Positions 1 to 11,506 of a stretch of DNA of 64,000 bases are shown one piece after another. Position 1 is the first letter of the stretch; each line of letters begins with the position of its first letter. Location: contig OU452227.1 in the NCBI GenBank assembly GCA_911728455.2, forward strand, positions 13,160,110 through 13,224,109, read 5' to 3'. The DNA comes from Marthasterias glacialis (taxonomy: Eukaryota > Echinodermata > Asteroidea > Forcipulatida > Asteriidae). A model generated the notes under the pieces. That model was not told the DNA's origin and did no database searches. It saw nothing but the letters and a program-made list of their open reading frames with translations. A program made the translations under genes and the position numbers.

Positions 1-1300
1 ATGTCTTTAAACATGTCAACCACAAACACTGTAAAGAACAAATGATACCATCCAGCACTTTGGGAGGGCATCTTCACCAGTTTTTAATCACCCTTGCAAG
101 CGATTTTGCACAGTGGCGTAGCGAAGGCACTTTCTTTGGAAGGGTGTGGCAGCCTAAATTTGCCGACTGACATTATGAAATCAAAAAAGCACAATGACAT
201 GGGACTCACCAACTTGTTGGGGTTGGGGGGCATAGCACCTGAGCGCTCATAAGGTTTTTCTGTGATTCGAAGGTTTAAAATGGCCCTCAGATGCCGATCA
301 TTAGATGACTCATATTTGAAATGCAAGCTTTGAAAACTAATTTTTTTTTTGCGAATCCCCTGTTGGAGTACATGTATATTAACACTAATTCTAGTGGGGG
401 TCCAGGGGGCGAAGCGTGTTTTTAGGGCTGAGGAGGACCGTCAAGTTGCCGAAAAAAGATGTTTAATTTTGAAATTCAAACTTTGAATACTTTGGACTCG
501 AGACATATCCACTACTGTTGGAGTTTTATAGGAACATCAATTGTTATGGGGGTATTTTGCCCCTGGATGCTCTACGGCTTTTAGTATTTTCAGAGCGTAG
601 ATTTCCGCACGTTGCCGAGAATATTGAATTAGGTAATTCAAAGTTTGACTTAACACACCACAAGGATTAAACTAAAATTTTCAGTCGGCAAATCTCTTGG
701 CTTGCCAAATGAACTTGTGTTCAGCCCGAGCCATTACTCTGGTAAGTTTGGTGCTCAATTTGCTGACTGTGGCTCTGAATGCAGACTTAGGAAAAATATT
801 GGGGGGGTGTCACACCCCTACACCCCCTCCAGTTCGCTACACTGCTGATTTTGCACATTGAAATTGTTGGATTTCATACAATTTATATTTTGTAAACTTA
901 ACCTTTCAGAGCCAGAGATGTAGCTACTTGTTCCCTGAAATCAAGTGGAAGAGAAGGAATCACCTCAACAGACATCTGAAGGCTACAGGGTATAAAGGAG
1001 AGCACTGCGCTGAAATCTTGAATGCTACAGTGTGTGAAAGAGAGCAACGTGTATGAAAACATGTGTCATCCTTTTGCAATTTGTTTTCTTCAATTCTGTA
1101 AGATAATGTAGATGTGTTAGTTTGATGTTCTTCTGTTATTGTAGTATATCTAGATGTGTTAGTTTGATGTTTTTCTGTAATCGTCGTATAGTGGGCTGTT
1201 TTTGCAGCACTGTACAGCTAGTATCTTGTAAAAAAGTACACCATTGCAAGCAAGCACATACACATTTTTGAACTTGGAGATCTTATTAGAGTTGTGGAGG
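1..1300. other. Intergenic, no gene recognised
   Basis: No reading frame resembles a known protein. Visible features are a C-rich stretch near 810-830, which resembles the ends of the C-rich dispersed repeat seen elsewhere in the window, and a short direct repeat (core 'gatgtgttagtttgatgt') at about 1110 and 1152. Confidence 0.5.
1185..1225 (+). repeat. Copy 1 of an acceptor-like dispersed motif
   Basis: The core 'gggctgtttttgcagcact' also occurs at about 43,418 (plus) and 45,703-45,725 (minus). It reads like a pyrimidine tract plus CAG splice acceptor. This copy has no recognisable coding sequence after it. Confidence 0.5.
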
Positions 1301-1390
1301 TTCAATTGGTTGTGCGAAGATTTGATCGGTTGTGCGGAGATTCGATTAGTTGTGTGGAGATTCGATTGGTTGTGCGGAGACTCAATTTAA

Positions 1391-2062
1391 TCAGAATTGT
1401 GCGGCGAAATCACGGAAAATTCTGACTTGCCAAAGGGACTTGGACACTTGCACATGGCTTGTGGGGTTCCACTTCCGGCCAGGGTAACAGCTGGTGGTTG
1501 ATCTTAAAGTTGCATCAAGAGTCCTCAGTGACGGTTGGTGTTATCACAATCATGGTTGGCCAAACGGGAGCAGTCCCTGGTCTAGGCCGTGGGGCCAGGG
1601 ACGGCGTTAGTACGTTGAGGGGACTGCCCTGGTTCTCGGGGTGGCGGACCGGACGCTTCGAAAGGAGTATGAAGGCCCCTAAGATACGGAAAGCGTTGTG
1701 GTGCGGAGATTCAATTGGTGGTGCAGAGATTCAATTTTTTTCGGAATTGTGCGGCGAAATCACGGAAAATTCCGACTTGCCAAAGGGACCTGGACACTTG
1801 CACGTGGCTTGTGGGGTTCCACTTCCGGCCAGGGTAATAGCTGGTGGTTGATCTTAAAGGTGCATCATGCTTCCTCATACCCCATGAGATGGTATTGGTG
1901 TTATCACAATCATGGTTGGCCGAACGGGAGTAGTCCCTGGTCTAGGCCGTGGGGCCAGGGACCGCGTTAGTACGTTGAGGGGACTGCCCTGGTTCTCGGG
2001 GTGGCGGACCGGACGCTTCGAAAGGAGTATGAAGGCCCCAAAGATACGAAAAGCGTCGTGGG
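1391..2062. repeat. Two tandem copies of a GC-rich 320-360 bp block
   Basis: The segment from 1391 (core 'gtgcggcgaaatcacggaaa') recurs from 1741. The offset is 350 bp at the start and 360 bp near the end, because of a roughly 10-bp indel around 1870. Both copies hold a 'gtccctgg...ccagggac' hairpin with an 8-bp stem, and a conserved 'ggactgccctggttctcggg' run. The block is much richer in GC than its flanks. Short reading frames exist on both strands but match nothing I recognise. It could be a duplicated structured RNA, an old exon or a transposon fragment. Just before it (1305-1388) lie about four shorter repeats around 'gattggttgtgcggag'. Confidence 0.7.
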
Positions 2063-2149
2063 GCTGGTATCCTGGGACCTGCTCGTGGTGGCCCTGCTTT
2101 AGACTAACCTTACCAGGATAATAGTGGCAAATTTTAGAACCAAACAAAT

Positions 2150-3360
2150 AAAAATGCTTGCAATGGTGTACTTATACATATAAGTAATTAATTTTTATTA
2201 TAAAATAATTATAAAATATTTGTAATTTTAATTATAAGGTGAAGCTGACATTTCCAAAAACCCAAATGTCAACCAACATAAACATGGCAGGAAAATTTAA
2301 AAATTGAATGCAACATGTGTAAGATTGGCAAAACAACTTTTCTAAAGCGTACTCTTTGAATTATGAAAGCATAAAAGATTGGTAATAATGGCAAATATAC
2401 TTTTATGCTTTTACTCAAAATGTATTAAGTACAAATATTGGATGCATATGAGTGAATTTTAGCAGAATACAATCACAAGGTGAAATCTGGACTATTCCTT
2501 TTTTTCAAGGCAATGAAGAATGATTTAATTATGCAATAATGCACAAACAAAATGCATTCAGTATTTGTTTTATATAACTCATACAGATCCTTGTCATTTG
2601 AAATTTTTTCACAATAAATACAAAAATTGACACGGAAACTTGTGCACTCAACACTCTCAAAGTGAAATTAAAAAAGAACCTTCTACTAAACAGTTTGGAC
2701 AACTCTACGTAAACACCAGCCTTGTCTGCGGTGACTCGACTAGAAATGATTGTTTTGGACATGTTGGTGAGTAGTAGTGTCCAATAATTACCCTGTAAAT
2801 ACAGCGGTAAATACATGGCAAAATAATGACATGTGATGCGTGTTCCACCAATCAAATGATAGGGATCAATGTCTGTTTTAGATAATATGTAATATTGGAT
2901 CGTTTGACACCTCACCCAATTAAGAGTTGCGCTCATGTGGAACCTTTATGACCACCAGTTGTTTCTGGAATCTCATTTTTTTTGCTAATTTTAACAGTCA
3001 AGTGTGGCAAAACCACGAGGATTGTTCAGTATGACAAAATAGGGGCCCAATATGCCTACATGCAAACTATTCACAGATTGTTAATTAAGTTATATATTTG
3101 ATGTTTTTCCTGAGCATTCCCATAAAAATGGTCCTAAAACATTGCGACTGGTATTCCGCCAAAGGGCATGTACTGGTGGTCGTTTGGAATGGAATATTCC
3201 TGACATTTGAGACGTTTCCTAAGATACATGTGAATTGTTTTAAGTATATTAAGTATAACTACTGTTACTTTCTGTTAATAACATTTTAATTGATAGTTTT
3301 AGAAATAGCCTCATAGGCTACATTTTTTCAAAAAGTTATGAAATGAAATGTACTCTTTCA
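2150..3360. other. Intergenic, AT-rich, no gene recognised
   Basis: A minus-strand open frame of about 135 codons (2529-2936) has no recognisable domain, signal peptide or splice context. I take it as chance. Confidence 0.4.
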
Positions 3361-3365
3361 CCTCA

Positions 3366-4275
3366 ACCACTTCCCCCCCCCCCCCCGTCACGCTTATTAA
3401 CCACTTCCCTCCTCACGCTCATTAACCACTTCCATCCTCACGCTCATTAACCACTTCCATCCTCACGCTCATTAACCACTTCCCTCCTCATGCTCATTAA
3501 CCACTTCCCTCCTCACGCTCATTAACCACTTCCCTCCTCACGCTCATTAACAACTTCCCTCCTCACGCTCATTAACAACTTCCCTCCTCACGCTCATTAA
3601 CCACTTCCCTCCTCACGCTCATTAACAACTACCCTCCTCACGCTCAATAACCACTTCCATCCTCACGCTCATTAACCACTTCCATCCTCACGCTCATTAA
3701 CCACTTCCCTCCTCACGCTTATTAACCACTTCCCTCCTGAAGCTCATTAACCACTTCCCTCCTCACGCCTATTAACCACTTCTCTCACGTTCATTAACTG
3801 CTTGTCCCAGGGTTAACCACTTCCCACCTCACGTTCATTAACCACTTCCCTCACGCTCATTAACCACTTCCCTCCTCACGCTTATTAACCACTTCCCTCC
3901 TCATGCCTATTAACCACTTCTCTCACGTTCATTAACTGCTTGTCCTTGGGTTAACCACTTCCCTCCTCGTGCTCATTAACCACTTTCCTCACACCCCTTA
4001 CCCACTTCCCTCCTCATGCTCATGAACCACTTCCCTCCTCACGCTCATTAACCACTTCCCTCACGCCCCTTATCCACTTCCCTCAAGCTCATTGACCCTG
4101 TCCCTCCTCATGCTCATTAACCACTTCCCGCCTCATGCTTAATAACAACTTCCATCCTCCTACTTACTGACCAATTCCATCCTTGTACTTTTTATTAACC
4201 ACATCCATGTTTACTCTTATTTACATCTTTGCTCCTTCAAATTATTAACCACTTCAATCCTCCCACTCAATCCAA
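3366..4275. repeat. 25-bp minisatellite, degenerate
   Basis: The unit is 'ccacttccctcctc' plus 'acgctcattaa', 25 bp. It is regular from about 3400 to 3770 and becomes increasingly diverged and interrupted toward 4275, for example by 'tctcacgttcattaactgct' segments. A poly-C run opens the array at about 3372. Confidence 0.9.
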
Positions 4276-4289
4276 TTGAACGCAAACTT

Positions 4290-4690
4290 TTAATTGTGTA
4301 GATTCCAGTTCAACATCAAAATAAGGTTATTTTTGAATGTAAAACTTTATCTAAACAATATGGAGTTAGCATTCAAAGAAGTTTTTCGATTTAACTTAAA
4401 GTTTATTTTAATGTGAAACGTGTATCTAAACAGTTAGAAGTTTGCATTAAATAGAGTTATTTTCAACACAAACTTTTAACTGTTTAGATACAAATTATAA
4501 GTTCTGTTAAATATTAGTTGTAGTTTGCCTTAGAATGTAAAGTCTATTTTAATGTTAACAAAAGTTTGAGTTCAAAGTAAGTTTATTTTAGTGTTAAACT
4601 TGTTTGTAGACAGGCGTAATAAAGTACATTTTGTTGTGATGTTTGAACTTATTAAGAGTCATAGAAATAAAGAAATCGATGAAATAAACT
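4290..4690. other. AT-rich spacer with imperfect inverted repeats
   Basis: Several 'aaactttta...tatctaaacagtta' segments recur in both orientations. One clear inverted pair is at about 4421-4445 and 4466-4490, around 'gtatctaaacagtta'. No gene is seen. Confidence 0.4.
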
Positions 4691-4794
4691 ATTGGTAAAG
4701 AAGAGTCATTCTTTTAAGTCCAACAATAAAACAGTAGGAAAAGCCCATACAGAAACTATACAAAACGTGAGATAAACGTTTTTTTCTTTAAGGG

Positions 4795-4870
4795 GGTCAA
4801 AGTTCAAAGTTCAGGGGTCAAAGTTCGGGTCAAAGGTCAGGTCAGAGGTCAAAGGTCGGGTCAAAGGTCA
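4795..4870 (+). repeat. Cluster of AGGTCA-type half-sites or degenerate heptamers
   Basis: About nine copies of (a/g)(a)ggtca or aagttca lie in 75 bp. They include 'aggtcagaggtca' and 'aggtcaaaggtcg', which are formally DR1 nuclear-receptor arrangements. The 7-bp spacing also matches the unit length of the heptamer satellites at 7.5-9.5 kb, so a decayed simple repeat explains it equally well. Confidence 0.6.
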
Positions 4871-4900
4871 ATAGATACCTATGAGATTTTCTCAAAATAC

Positions 4901-7556
4901 AAGGAAAAGGCTGCCGCCAGGCCAAGGAAAAGGCTGCCGCCAGGCCAAGGAAAAGGCTGCCGCCAGGCCAAGGAAAAGGCTGCCGCCAGGCCAAGGAAAA
5001 GGCTGCCGCCAGGCCAAGGAAAAGGCTGCCGCCAGGCCAAGGAAAAGGCTGCCGCCAGGCCAAGGAAAAGGCTGCCGCCAGGCCAAGGAAAAGGCTGCCG
5101 CCAGGCCAAGGAAAAGGCTGCCGCCAGGCCAAGGAAAAGGCTGCCGCCAGGCCAAGGAAAAGGCTGCCGCCAGGCCAAGGAAAAGGCTGCCGCCAGGCCA
5201 AGGAAAAGGCTGCCGCCAGGCCAAGGAAAAGGCTGCCGCCAGGCCAAGGAAAAGGCTGCCGCCAGGCCAAGGAAAAGGCTGCCGCCAGGCCAAGGAAAAG
5301 GCTGCCGCCAGGCCAAGGAAAAGGCTGCCGCCAGGCCAAGGAAAAGGCTGCCGCCAGGCCAAGGAAAAGGCTGCCGCCAGGCCAAGGAAAAGGCTGCCGC
5401 CAGGCCAAGGAAAAGGCTGCCGCCAGGCCAAGGAAAAGGCTGCCGCCAGGCCAAGGAAAAGGCTGCCGCCAGGCCAAGGAAAAGGCTGCCGCCAGGCCAA
5501 GGAAAAGGCTGCCGCCAGGCCAAGGAAAAGGCTGCCGCCAGGCCAAGGAAAAGGCTGCCGCCAGGCCAAGGAAAAGGCTGCCGCCAGGCCAAGGAAAAGG
5601 CTGCCGCCAGGCCAAGGAAAAGGCTGCCGCCAGGCCAAGGAAAAGGCTGCCGCCAGGCCAAGGAAAAGGCTGCCGCCAGGCCAAGGAAAAGGCTGCCGCC
5701 AGGCCAAGGAAAAGGCTGCCGCCAGGCCAAGGAAAAGGCTGCCGCCAGGCCAAGGAAAAGGCTGCCGCCAGGCCAAGGAAAAGGCTGCCGCCAGGCCAAG
5801 GAAAAGGCTGCCGCCAGGCCAAGGAAAAGGCTGCCGCCAGGCCAAGGAAAAGGCTGCCGCCAGGCCAAGGAAAAGGCTGCCGCCAGGCCAAGGAAAAGGC
5901 TGCCGCCAGGCCAAGGAAAAGGCTGCCGCCAGGCCAAGGAAAAGGCTGCCGCCAGGCCAAGGAAAAGGCTGCCGCCAGGCCAAGGAAAAGGCTGCCGCCA
6001 GGCCAAGGAAAAGGCTGCCGCCAGGCCAAGGAAAAGGCTGCCGCCAGGCCAAGGAAAAGGCTGCCGCCAGGCCAAGGAAAAGGCTGCCGCCAGGCCAAGG
6101 AAAAGGCTGCCGCCAGGCCAAGGAAAAGGCTGCCGCCAGGCCAAGGAAAAGGCTGCCGCCAGGCCAAGGAAAAGGCTGCCGCCAGGCCAAGGAAAAGGCT
6201 GCCGCCAGGCCAAGGAAAAGGCTGCCGCCAGGCCAAGGAAAAGGCTGCCGCCAGGCCAAGGAAAAGGCTGCCGCCAGGCCAAGGAAAAGGCTGCCGCCAG
6301 GCCAAGGAAAAGGCTGCCGCCAGGCCAAGGAAAAGGCTGCCGCCAGGCCAAGGAAAAGGCTGCCGCCAGGCCAAGGAAAAGGCTGCCGCCAGGCCAAGGA
6401 AAAGGCTGCCGCCAGGCCAAGGAAAAGGCTGCCGCCAGGCCAAGGAAAAGGCTGCCGCCAGGCCAAGGAAAAGGCTGCCGCCAGGCCAAGGAAAAGGCTG
6501 CCGCCAGGCCAAGGAAAAGGCTGCCGCCAGGCCAAGGAAAAGGCTGCCGCCAGGCCAAGGAAAAGGCTGCCGCCAGGCCAAGGAAAAGGCTGCCGCCAGG
6601 CCAAGGAAAAGGCTGCCGCCAGGCCAAGGAAAAGGCTGCCGCCAGGCCAAGGAAAAGGCTGCCGCCAGGCCAAGGAAAAGGCTGCCGCCAGGCCAAGGAA
6701 AAGGCTGCCGCCAGGCCAAGGAAAAGGCTGCCGCCAGGCCAAGGAAAAGGCTGCCGCCAGGCCAAGGAAAAGGCTGCCGCCAGGCCAAGGAAAAGGCTGC
6801 CGCCAGGCCAAGGAAAAGGCTGCCGCCAGGCCAAGGAAAAGGCTGCCGCCAGGCCAAGGAAAAGGCTGCCGCCAGGCCAAGGAAAAGGCTGCCGCCAGGC
6901 CAAGGAAAAGGCTGCCGCCAGGCCAAGGAAAAGGCTGCCGCCAGGCCAAGGAAAAGGCTGCCGCCAGGCCAAGGAAAAGGCTGCCGCCAGGCCAAGGAAA
7001 AGGCTGCCGCCAGGCCAAGGAAAAGGCTGCCGCCAGGCCAAGGAAAAGGCTGCCGCCAGGCCAAGGAAAAGGCTGCCGCCAGGCCAAGGAAAAGGCTGCC
7101 GCCAGGCCAAGGAAAAGGCTGCCGCCAGGCCAAGGAAAAGGCTGCCGCCAGGCCAAGGAAAAGGCTGCCGCCAGGCCAAGGAAAAGGCTGCCGCCAGGCC
7201 AAGGAAAAGGCTGCCGCCAGGCCAAGGAAAAGGCTGCCGCCAGGCCAAGGAAAAGGCTGCCGCCAGGCCAAGGAAAAGGCTGCCGCCAGGCCAAGGAAAA
7301 GGCTGCCGCCAGGCCAAGGAAAAGGCTGCCGCCAGGCCAAGGAAAAGGCTGCCGCCAGGCCAAGGAAAAGGCTGCCGCCAGGCCAAGGAAAAGGCTGCCG
7401 CCAGGCCAAGGAAAAGGCTGCCGCCAGGCCAAGGAAAAGGCTGCCGCCAGGCCAAGGAAAAGGCTGCCGCCAGGCCAAGGAAAAGGCTGCCGCCAGGCCA
7501 AGGAAAAGGCTGCCGCCAGGCCAAGGAAAAGGCTGCCGCCAGGCCAAGGAAAAGGC
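4901..7556. repeat. 23-bp satellite, about 115.5 uninterrupted units
   Basis: The unit is 'aaggaaaagg' plus 'ctgccgccaggcc', 23 bp. The register is exact from 4901 to the last unit start at 7546 (115 x 23 = 2645), so no net indel has occurred, and I saw no substitutions. Because 23 is not a multiple of 3 and the unit lacks stops, all frames on both strands stay open. The 800-1200 codon reading frames here are therefore artefacts of the repeat, not genes. Confidence 0.98.
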
Positions 7557-8494
7557 TTTGTCCTTTGTCCTTTGTCCTTTGTCCTTTGTCCTTTGTCCTT
7601 TGTCCTTTGTCCTTTGTCCTTTGTCCTTTGTCCTTTGTCCTTTGTCCTTTGTCCTTTGTCCTTTGTCCTTTGTCCTTTGTCCTTTGTCCTTTGTCCTTTG
7701 TCCTTTGTCCTTTGTCCTTTGTCCTTTGTCCTTTGTCCTTTGTCCTTTGTCCTTTGTCCTTTGTCCTTTGTCCTTTGTCCTTTGTCCTTTGTCCTTTGTC
7801 CTTTGTCCTTTGTCCTTTGTCCTTTGTCCTTTGTCCTTTGTCCTTTGTCCTTTGTCCTTTGTCCTTTGTCCTTTGTCCTTTGTCCTTTGTCCTTTGTCCT
7901 TTGTCCTTTGTCCTTTGTCCTTTGTCCTTTGTCCTTTGTCCTTTGTCCTTTGTCCTTTGTCCTTTGTCCTTTGTCCTTTGTCCTTTGTCCTTTGTCCTTT
8001 GTCCTTTGTCCTTTGTCCTTTGTCCTTTGTCCTTTGTCCTTTGTCCTTTGTCCTTTGTCCTTTGTCCTTTGTCCTTTGTCCTTTGTCCTTTGTCCTTTGT
8101 CCTTTGTCCTTTGTCCTTTGTCCTTTGTCCTTTGTCCTTTGTCCTTTGTCCTTTGTCCTTTGTCCTTTGTCCTTTGTCCTTTGTCCTTTGTCCTTTGTCC
8201 TTTGTCCTTTGTCCTTTGTCCTTTGTCCTTTGTCCTTTGTCCTTTGTCCTTTGTCCTTTGTCCTTTGTCCTTTGTCCTTTGTCCTTTGTCCTTTGTCCTT
8301 TGTCCTTTGTCCTTTGTCCTTTGTCCTTTGTCCTTTGTCCTTTGTCCTTTGTCCTTTGTCCTTTGTCCTTTGTCCTTTGTCCTTTGTCCTTTGTCCTTTG
8401 TCCTTTGTCCTTTGTCCTTTGTCCTTTGTCCTTTGTCCTTTGTCCTTTGTCCTTTGTCCTTTGTCCTTTGTCCTTTGTCCTTTGTCCTTTGTCC
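7557..8494. repeat. Heptamer satellite (tttgtcc), 134 units
   Basis: An uninterrupted 7-bp array of 938 bp starts directly where the 23-bp array ends; the two share the bases 'ttt'. Frames are open for the same arithmetic reason as above and do not indicate coding. Confidence 0.98.
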
Positions 8495-8557
8495 TTAGTC
8501 CTTTGTCCTTAGTCCTTAGTCCTTAGTCCTTAGTCCTTAGTCCTTCGTCCTTCGTCC
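8495..8557. repeat. Transition zone between the two heptamer arrays
   Basis: Successive 7-bp units read ttagtcc, tttgtcc, then ttagtcc five times, then ttcgtcc twice, before the ttcgccc array begins. Each step is one base change and the 7-bp register is kept. Confidence 0.95.
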
Positions 8558-9543
8558 TTCGCCCTTCGCCCTTCGCCCTTCGCCCTTCGCCCTTCGCCCT
8601 TCGCCCTTCGCCCTTCGCCCTTCGCCCTTCGCCCTTCGCCCTTCGCCCTTCGCCCTTCGCCCTTCGCCCTTCGCCCTTCGCCCTTCGCCCTTCGCCCTTC
8701 GCCCTTCGCCCTTCGCCCTTCGCCCTTCGCCCTTCGCCCTTCGCCCTTCGCCCTTCGCCCTTCGCCCTTCGCCCTTCGCCCTTCGCCCTTCGCCCTTCGC
8801 CCTTCGCCCTTCGCCCTTCGCCCTTCGCCCTTCGCCCTTCGCCCTTCGCCCTTCGCCCTTCGCCCTTCGCCCTTCGCCCTTCGCCCTTCGCCCTTCGCCC
8901 TTCGCCCTTCGCCCTTCGCCCTTCGCCCTTCGCCCTTCGCCCTTCGCCCTTCGCCCTTCGCCCTTCGCCCTTCGCCCTTCGCCCTTCGCCCTTCGCCCTT
9001 CGCCCTTCGCCCTTCGCCCTTCGCCCTTCGCCCTTCGCCCTTCGCCCTTCGCCCTTCGCCCTTCGCCCTTCGCCCTTCGCCCTTCGCCCTTCGCCCTTCG
9101 CCCTTCGCCCTTCGCCCTTCGCCCTTCGCCCTTCGCCCTTCGCCCTTCGCCCTTCGCCCTTCGCCCTTCGCCCTTCGCCCTTCGCCCTTCGCCCTTCGCC
9201 CTTCGCCCTTCGCCCTTCGCCCTTCGCCCTTCGCCCTTCGCCCTTCGCCCTTCGCCCTTCGCCCTTCGCCCTTCGCCCTTCGCCCTTCGCCCTTCGCCCT
9301 TCGCCCTTCGCCCTTCGCCCTTCGCCCTTCGCCCTTCGCCCTTCGCCCTTCGCCCTTCGCCCTTCGCCCTTCGCCCTTCGCCCTTCGCCCTTCGCCCTTC
9401 GCCCTTCGCCCTTCGCCCTTCGCCCTTCGCCCTTCGCCCTTCGCCCTTCGCCCTTCGCCCTTCGCCCTTCGCCCTTCGCCCTTCGCCCTTCGCCCTTCGC
9501 CCTTCGCCCTTCGCCCTTCGCCCTTCGCCCTTCGCCCTTCGCC
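8558..9543. repeat. Heptamer satellite (ttcgccc), 140 units
   Basis: There are 140 full units (8558-9537) plus a partial unit ending at 9543, with no visible interruption. The minus strand reads 'gggcgaa', giving one CpG per unit, so the array is extremely CpG-dense compared with its AT-rich flanks. Confidence 0.98.
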
Positions 9544-9924
9544 ATAATGGACAAATGTTCTACAATACAAAGAAAATTTGTACAGATACATTGTTTTTGT
9601 TTTACACGCTCAACAAGCCAGTATGTATTTATTTTCCACCGCCATAAATTCACATCAATTATGTTGTAAAACCTTTACACTTTAACCGAATCACATTTGT
9701 TTACTTCTACTTTTTATTGACGTGTTTAGAGACTTGAAATTTTCAACTGTAAATTAAAGTAACACAATTACAAGGGTAAACTTTTGTTAACGAAAGAGAA
9801 GCCTTAATATTTGCCATGAATTACGTACATAAGTAGTTTAAAACAAGTATTCAAAAAGTAATTCAAATACACTAAAGAAGCTTGTAGTGTTTGTACTTGT
9901 AATAAGTTTACTTCATAACTTAAT

Positions 9925-10205
9925 GATAAACAATTGTATTGTAATGAGCCACTGCATTACAAATGATTGTGGGAATGTTTGATACTTGTAATGAGGTACT
10001 TCATATACAAGCATGAAACTTTGTCATACTTTTATTGAAGTACTTCAATGAAAGTATGATTTATTGCATACTTGTAATGAAGTACCTCATTACAAGCATG
10101 CAATATTTCCCATAAATACATGTACTTGTAAGGAAGTACCTCGTTACAAGTATATGTATTTGGTCTACATACTTGTAATGAGGTACTTCATTACAAGTAT
10201 GTTGA
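9925..10205. repeat. Six periodic imperfect palindromes
   Basis: Palindromes of about 25-34 bp with arms like 'catacttgtaatga' and 'tcattacaagtatg' are centred on about 9948 and on GTAC at 9996, 10040, 10082, 10136 and 10183. The spacing is 42-54 bp. The last has 14-bp perfect arms. Each could extrude as a cruciform, or fold as a hairpin in RNA. Confidence 0.85.
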
Positions 10206-11506
10206 CAAATTTCTGTACAAACTACGAATTTATTCGTAGTTAATCATTTCAGCTTTAGGGTAACAAATTTGTTACGATCCATTACAGCAGATTTGTTATG
10301 AAAAACCGTCATACATACAAGAGTGACACTAACAGGCCAACCTCTAAATTTCAAATAAAACAGTATTTTTTTCAGACTCCAAACTGACACTTTCTTTCTG
10401 AAGTTTCTAAACAAAAAAACAAATTTGCTACTGGTCAACAATATCGGTTGCATATATCTTGATGTTACACTATGTTGAATAAAACTATTTTCAACTTACA
10501 CATCCACTTAAATGTTCATCGAGAAGATAACCCTGCGCTGGAGTTCAACCTGCTGCAGATGGAGTCTGGAAGATCAAATTGTACCGGTACATCATTCTCC
10601 ATGGCAAGATTTGTCCAAAATGAAGGCATAAATTGTTCAATGTTACTCACATCCTCAGGAGAATCAAATCATTTGTCTCAATGAAGTCAATCTCGAAAAG
10701 TTTTTCCCAATTGATAGTAACTGTAAGTTACCGAGTTCAGCCTATAGTTCAAATTGTTCATTGTAAATTGTTGGCTTTCACTTATGTCCAATCCGAAGTA
10801 ATATCAATTTCACACACACTGAACTGCAAGTTTAAGTGTCCACTAATGTTTACACTTGCTGTCGACTATCTCTGATTATCTGGTGGATAACATAAGAAAC
10901 GTTCATCATGCACTTGGTTTGATGACTGACGAACAAATCTTTCCTGAACAGATCATAATCTTGATGCTCCGTCATGAAGATCATCACAAATGAAGCATCA
11001 CTTGACAATGTATCAGATAAGTGTCACATGAAGAAATCATCCTCCTCGATAAAATGAAGCAACAGTTGCATTAGTAATGCATATTAAAATTGCATGTCAT
11101 CTTTGCTCAACCAACCTTGTACATCTGAAGATCTTAATCTTATCAATTCCCTAATAAAATAGTCTTTGAGAACGACTCTGCTAGGGTAGAAACAAGAGGC
11201 CAGTAACAATTTTCTGCATATACACAGCATTTATACTTGTGGTTGGTAAGCAACTTGCAACAGCTAATTCTTTTCTTTAAAAAGAACAGAGTAAAATAGG
11301 AAAATATCAAACAATCAATCTATTTAAACAATCAATTTATTTCATTGAACTATCGATCTTTGTGATGGTGGAAAGGAAAGTGTGAACTTTGTTTTTAGTT
11401 GTTCCTGCACACAATGTGTTTATGCGACTAATTACCAGAGCCATTATATCTTCACGTTTAGGTTAAGAGATTGTAAATAGAACTTGCAATATGTGATTGT
11501 TTGTAC

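Noticed and set aside
2529-2936. A 135-codon minus-strand frame as a gene
   Set aside because: No domain, no splice or promoter context, and AT-rich composition compatible with chance.
4842-8526. Very long reading frames (up to about 1200 codons) over the satellites
   Set aside because: The 23-bp and 7-bp units lack stops and are not multiples of three, so every frame on both strands stays open automatically. No start context, domain or codon bias supports translation.
8523-9653. Basic repeat protein (heptapeptide GEGRRAK) on the minus strand
   Set aside because: A direct consequence of the ttcgccc heptamer; not an independent gene.
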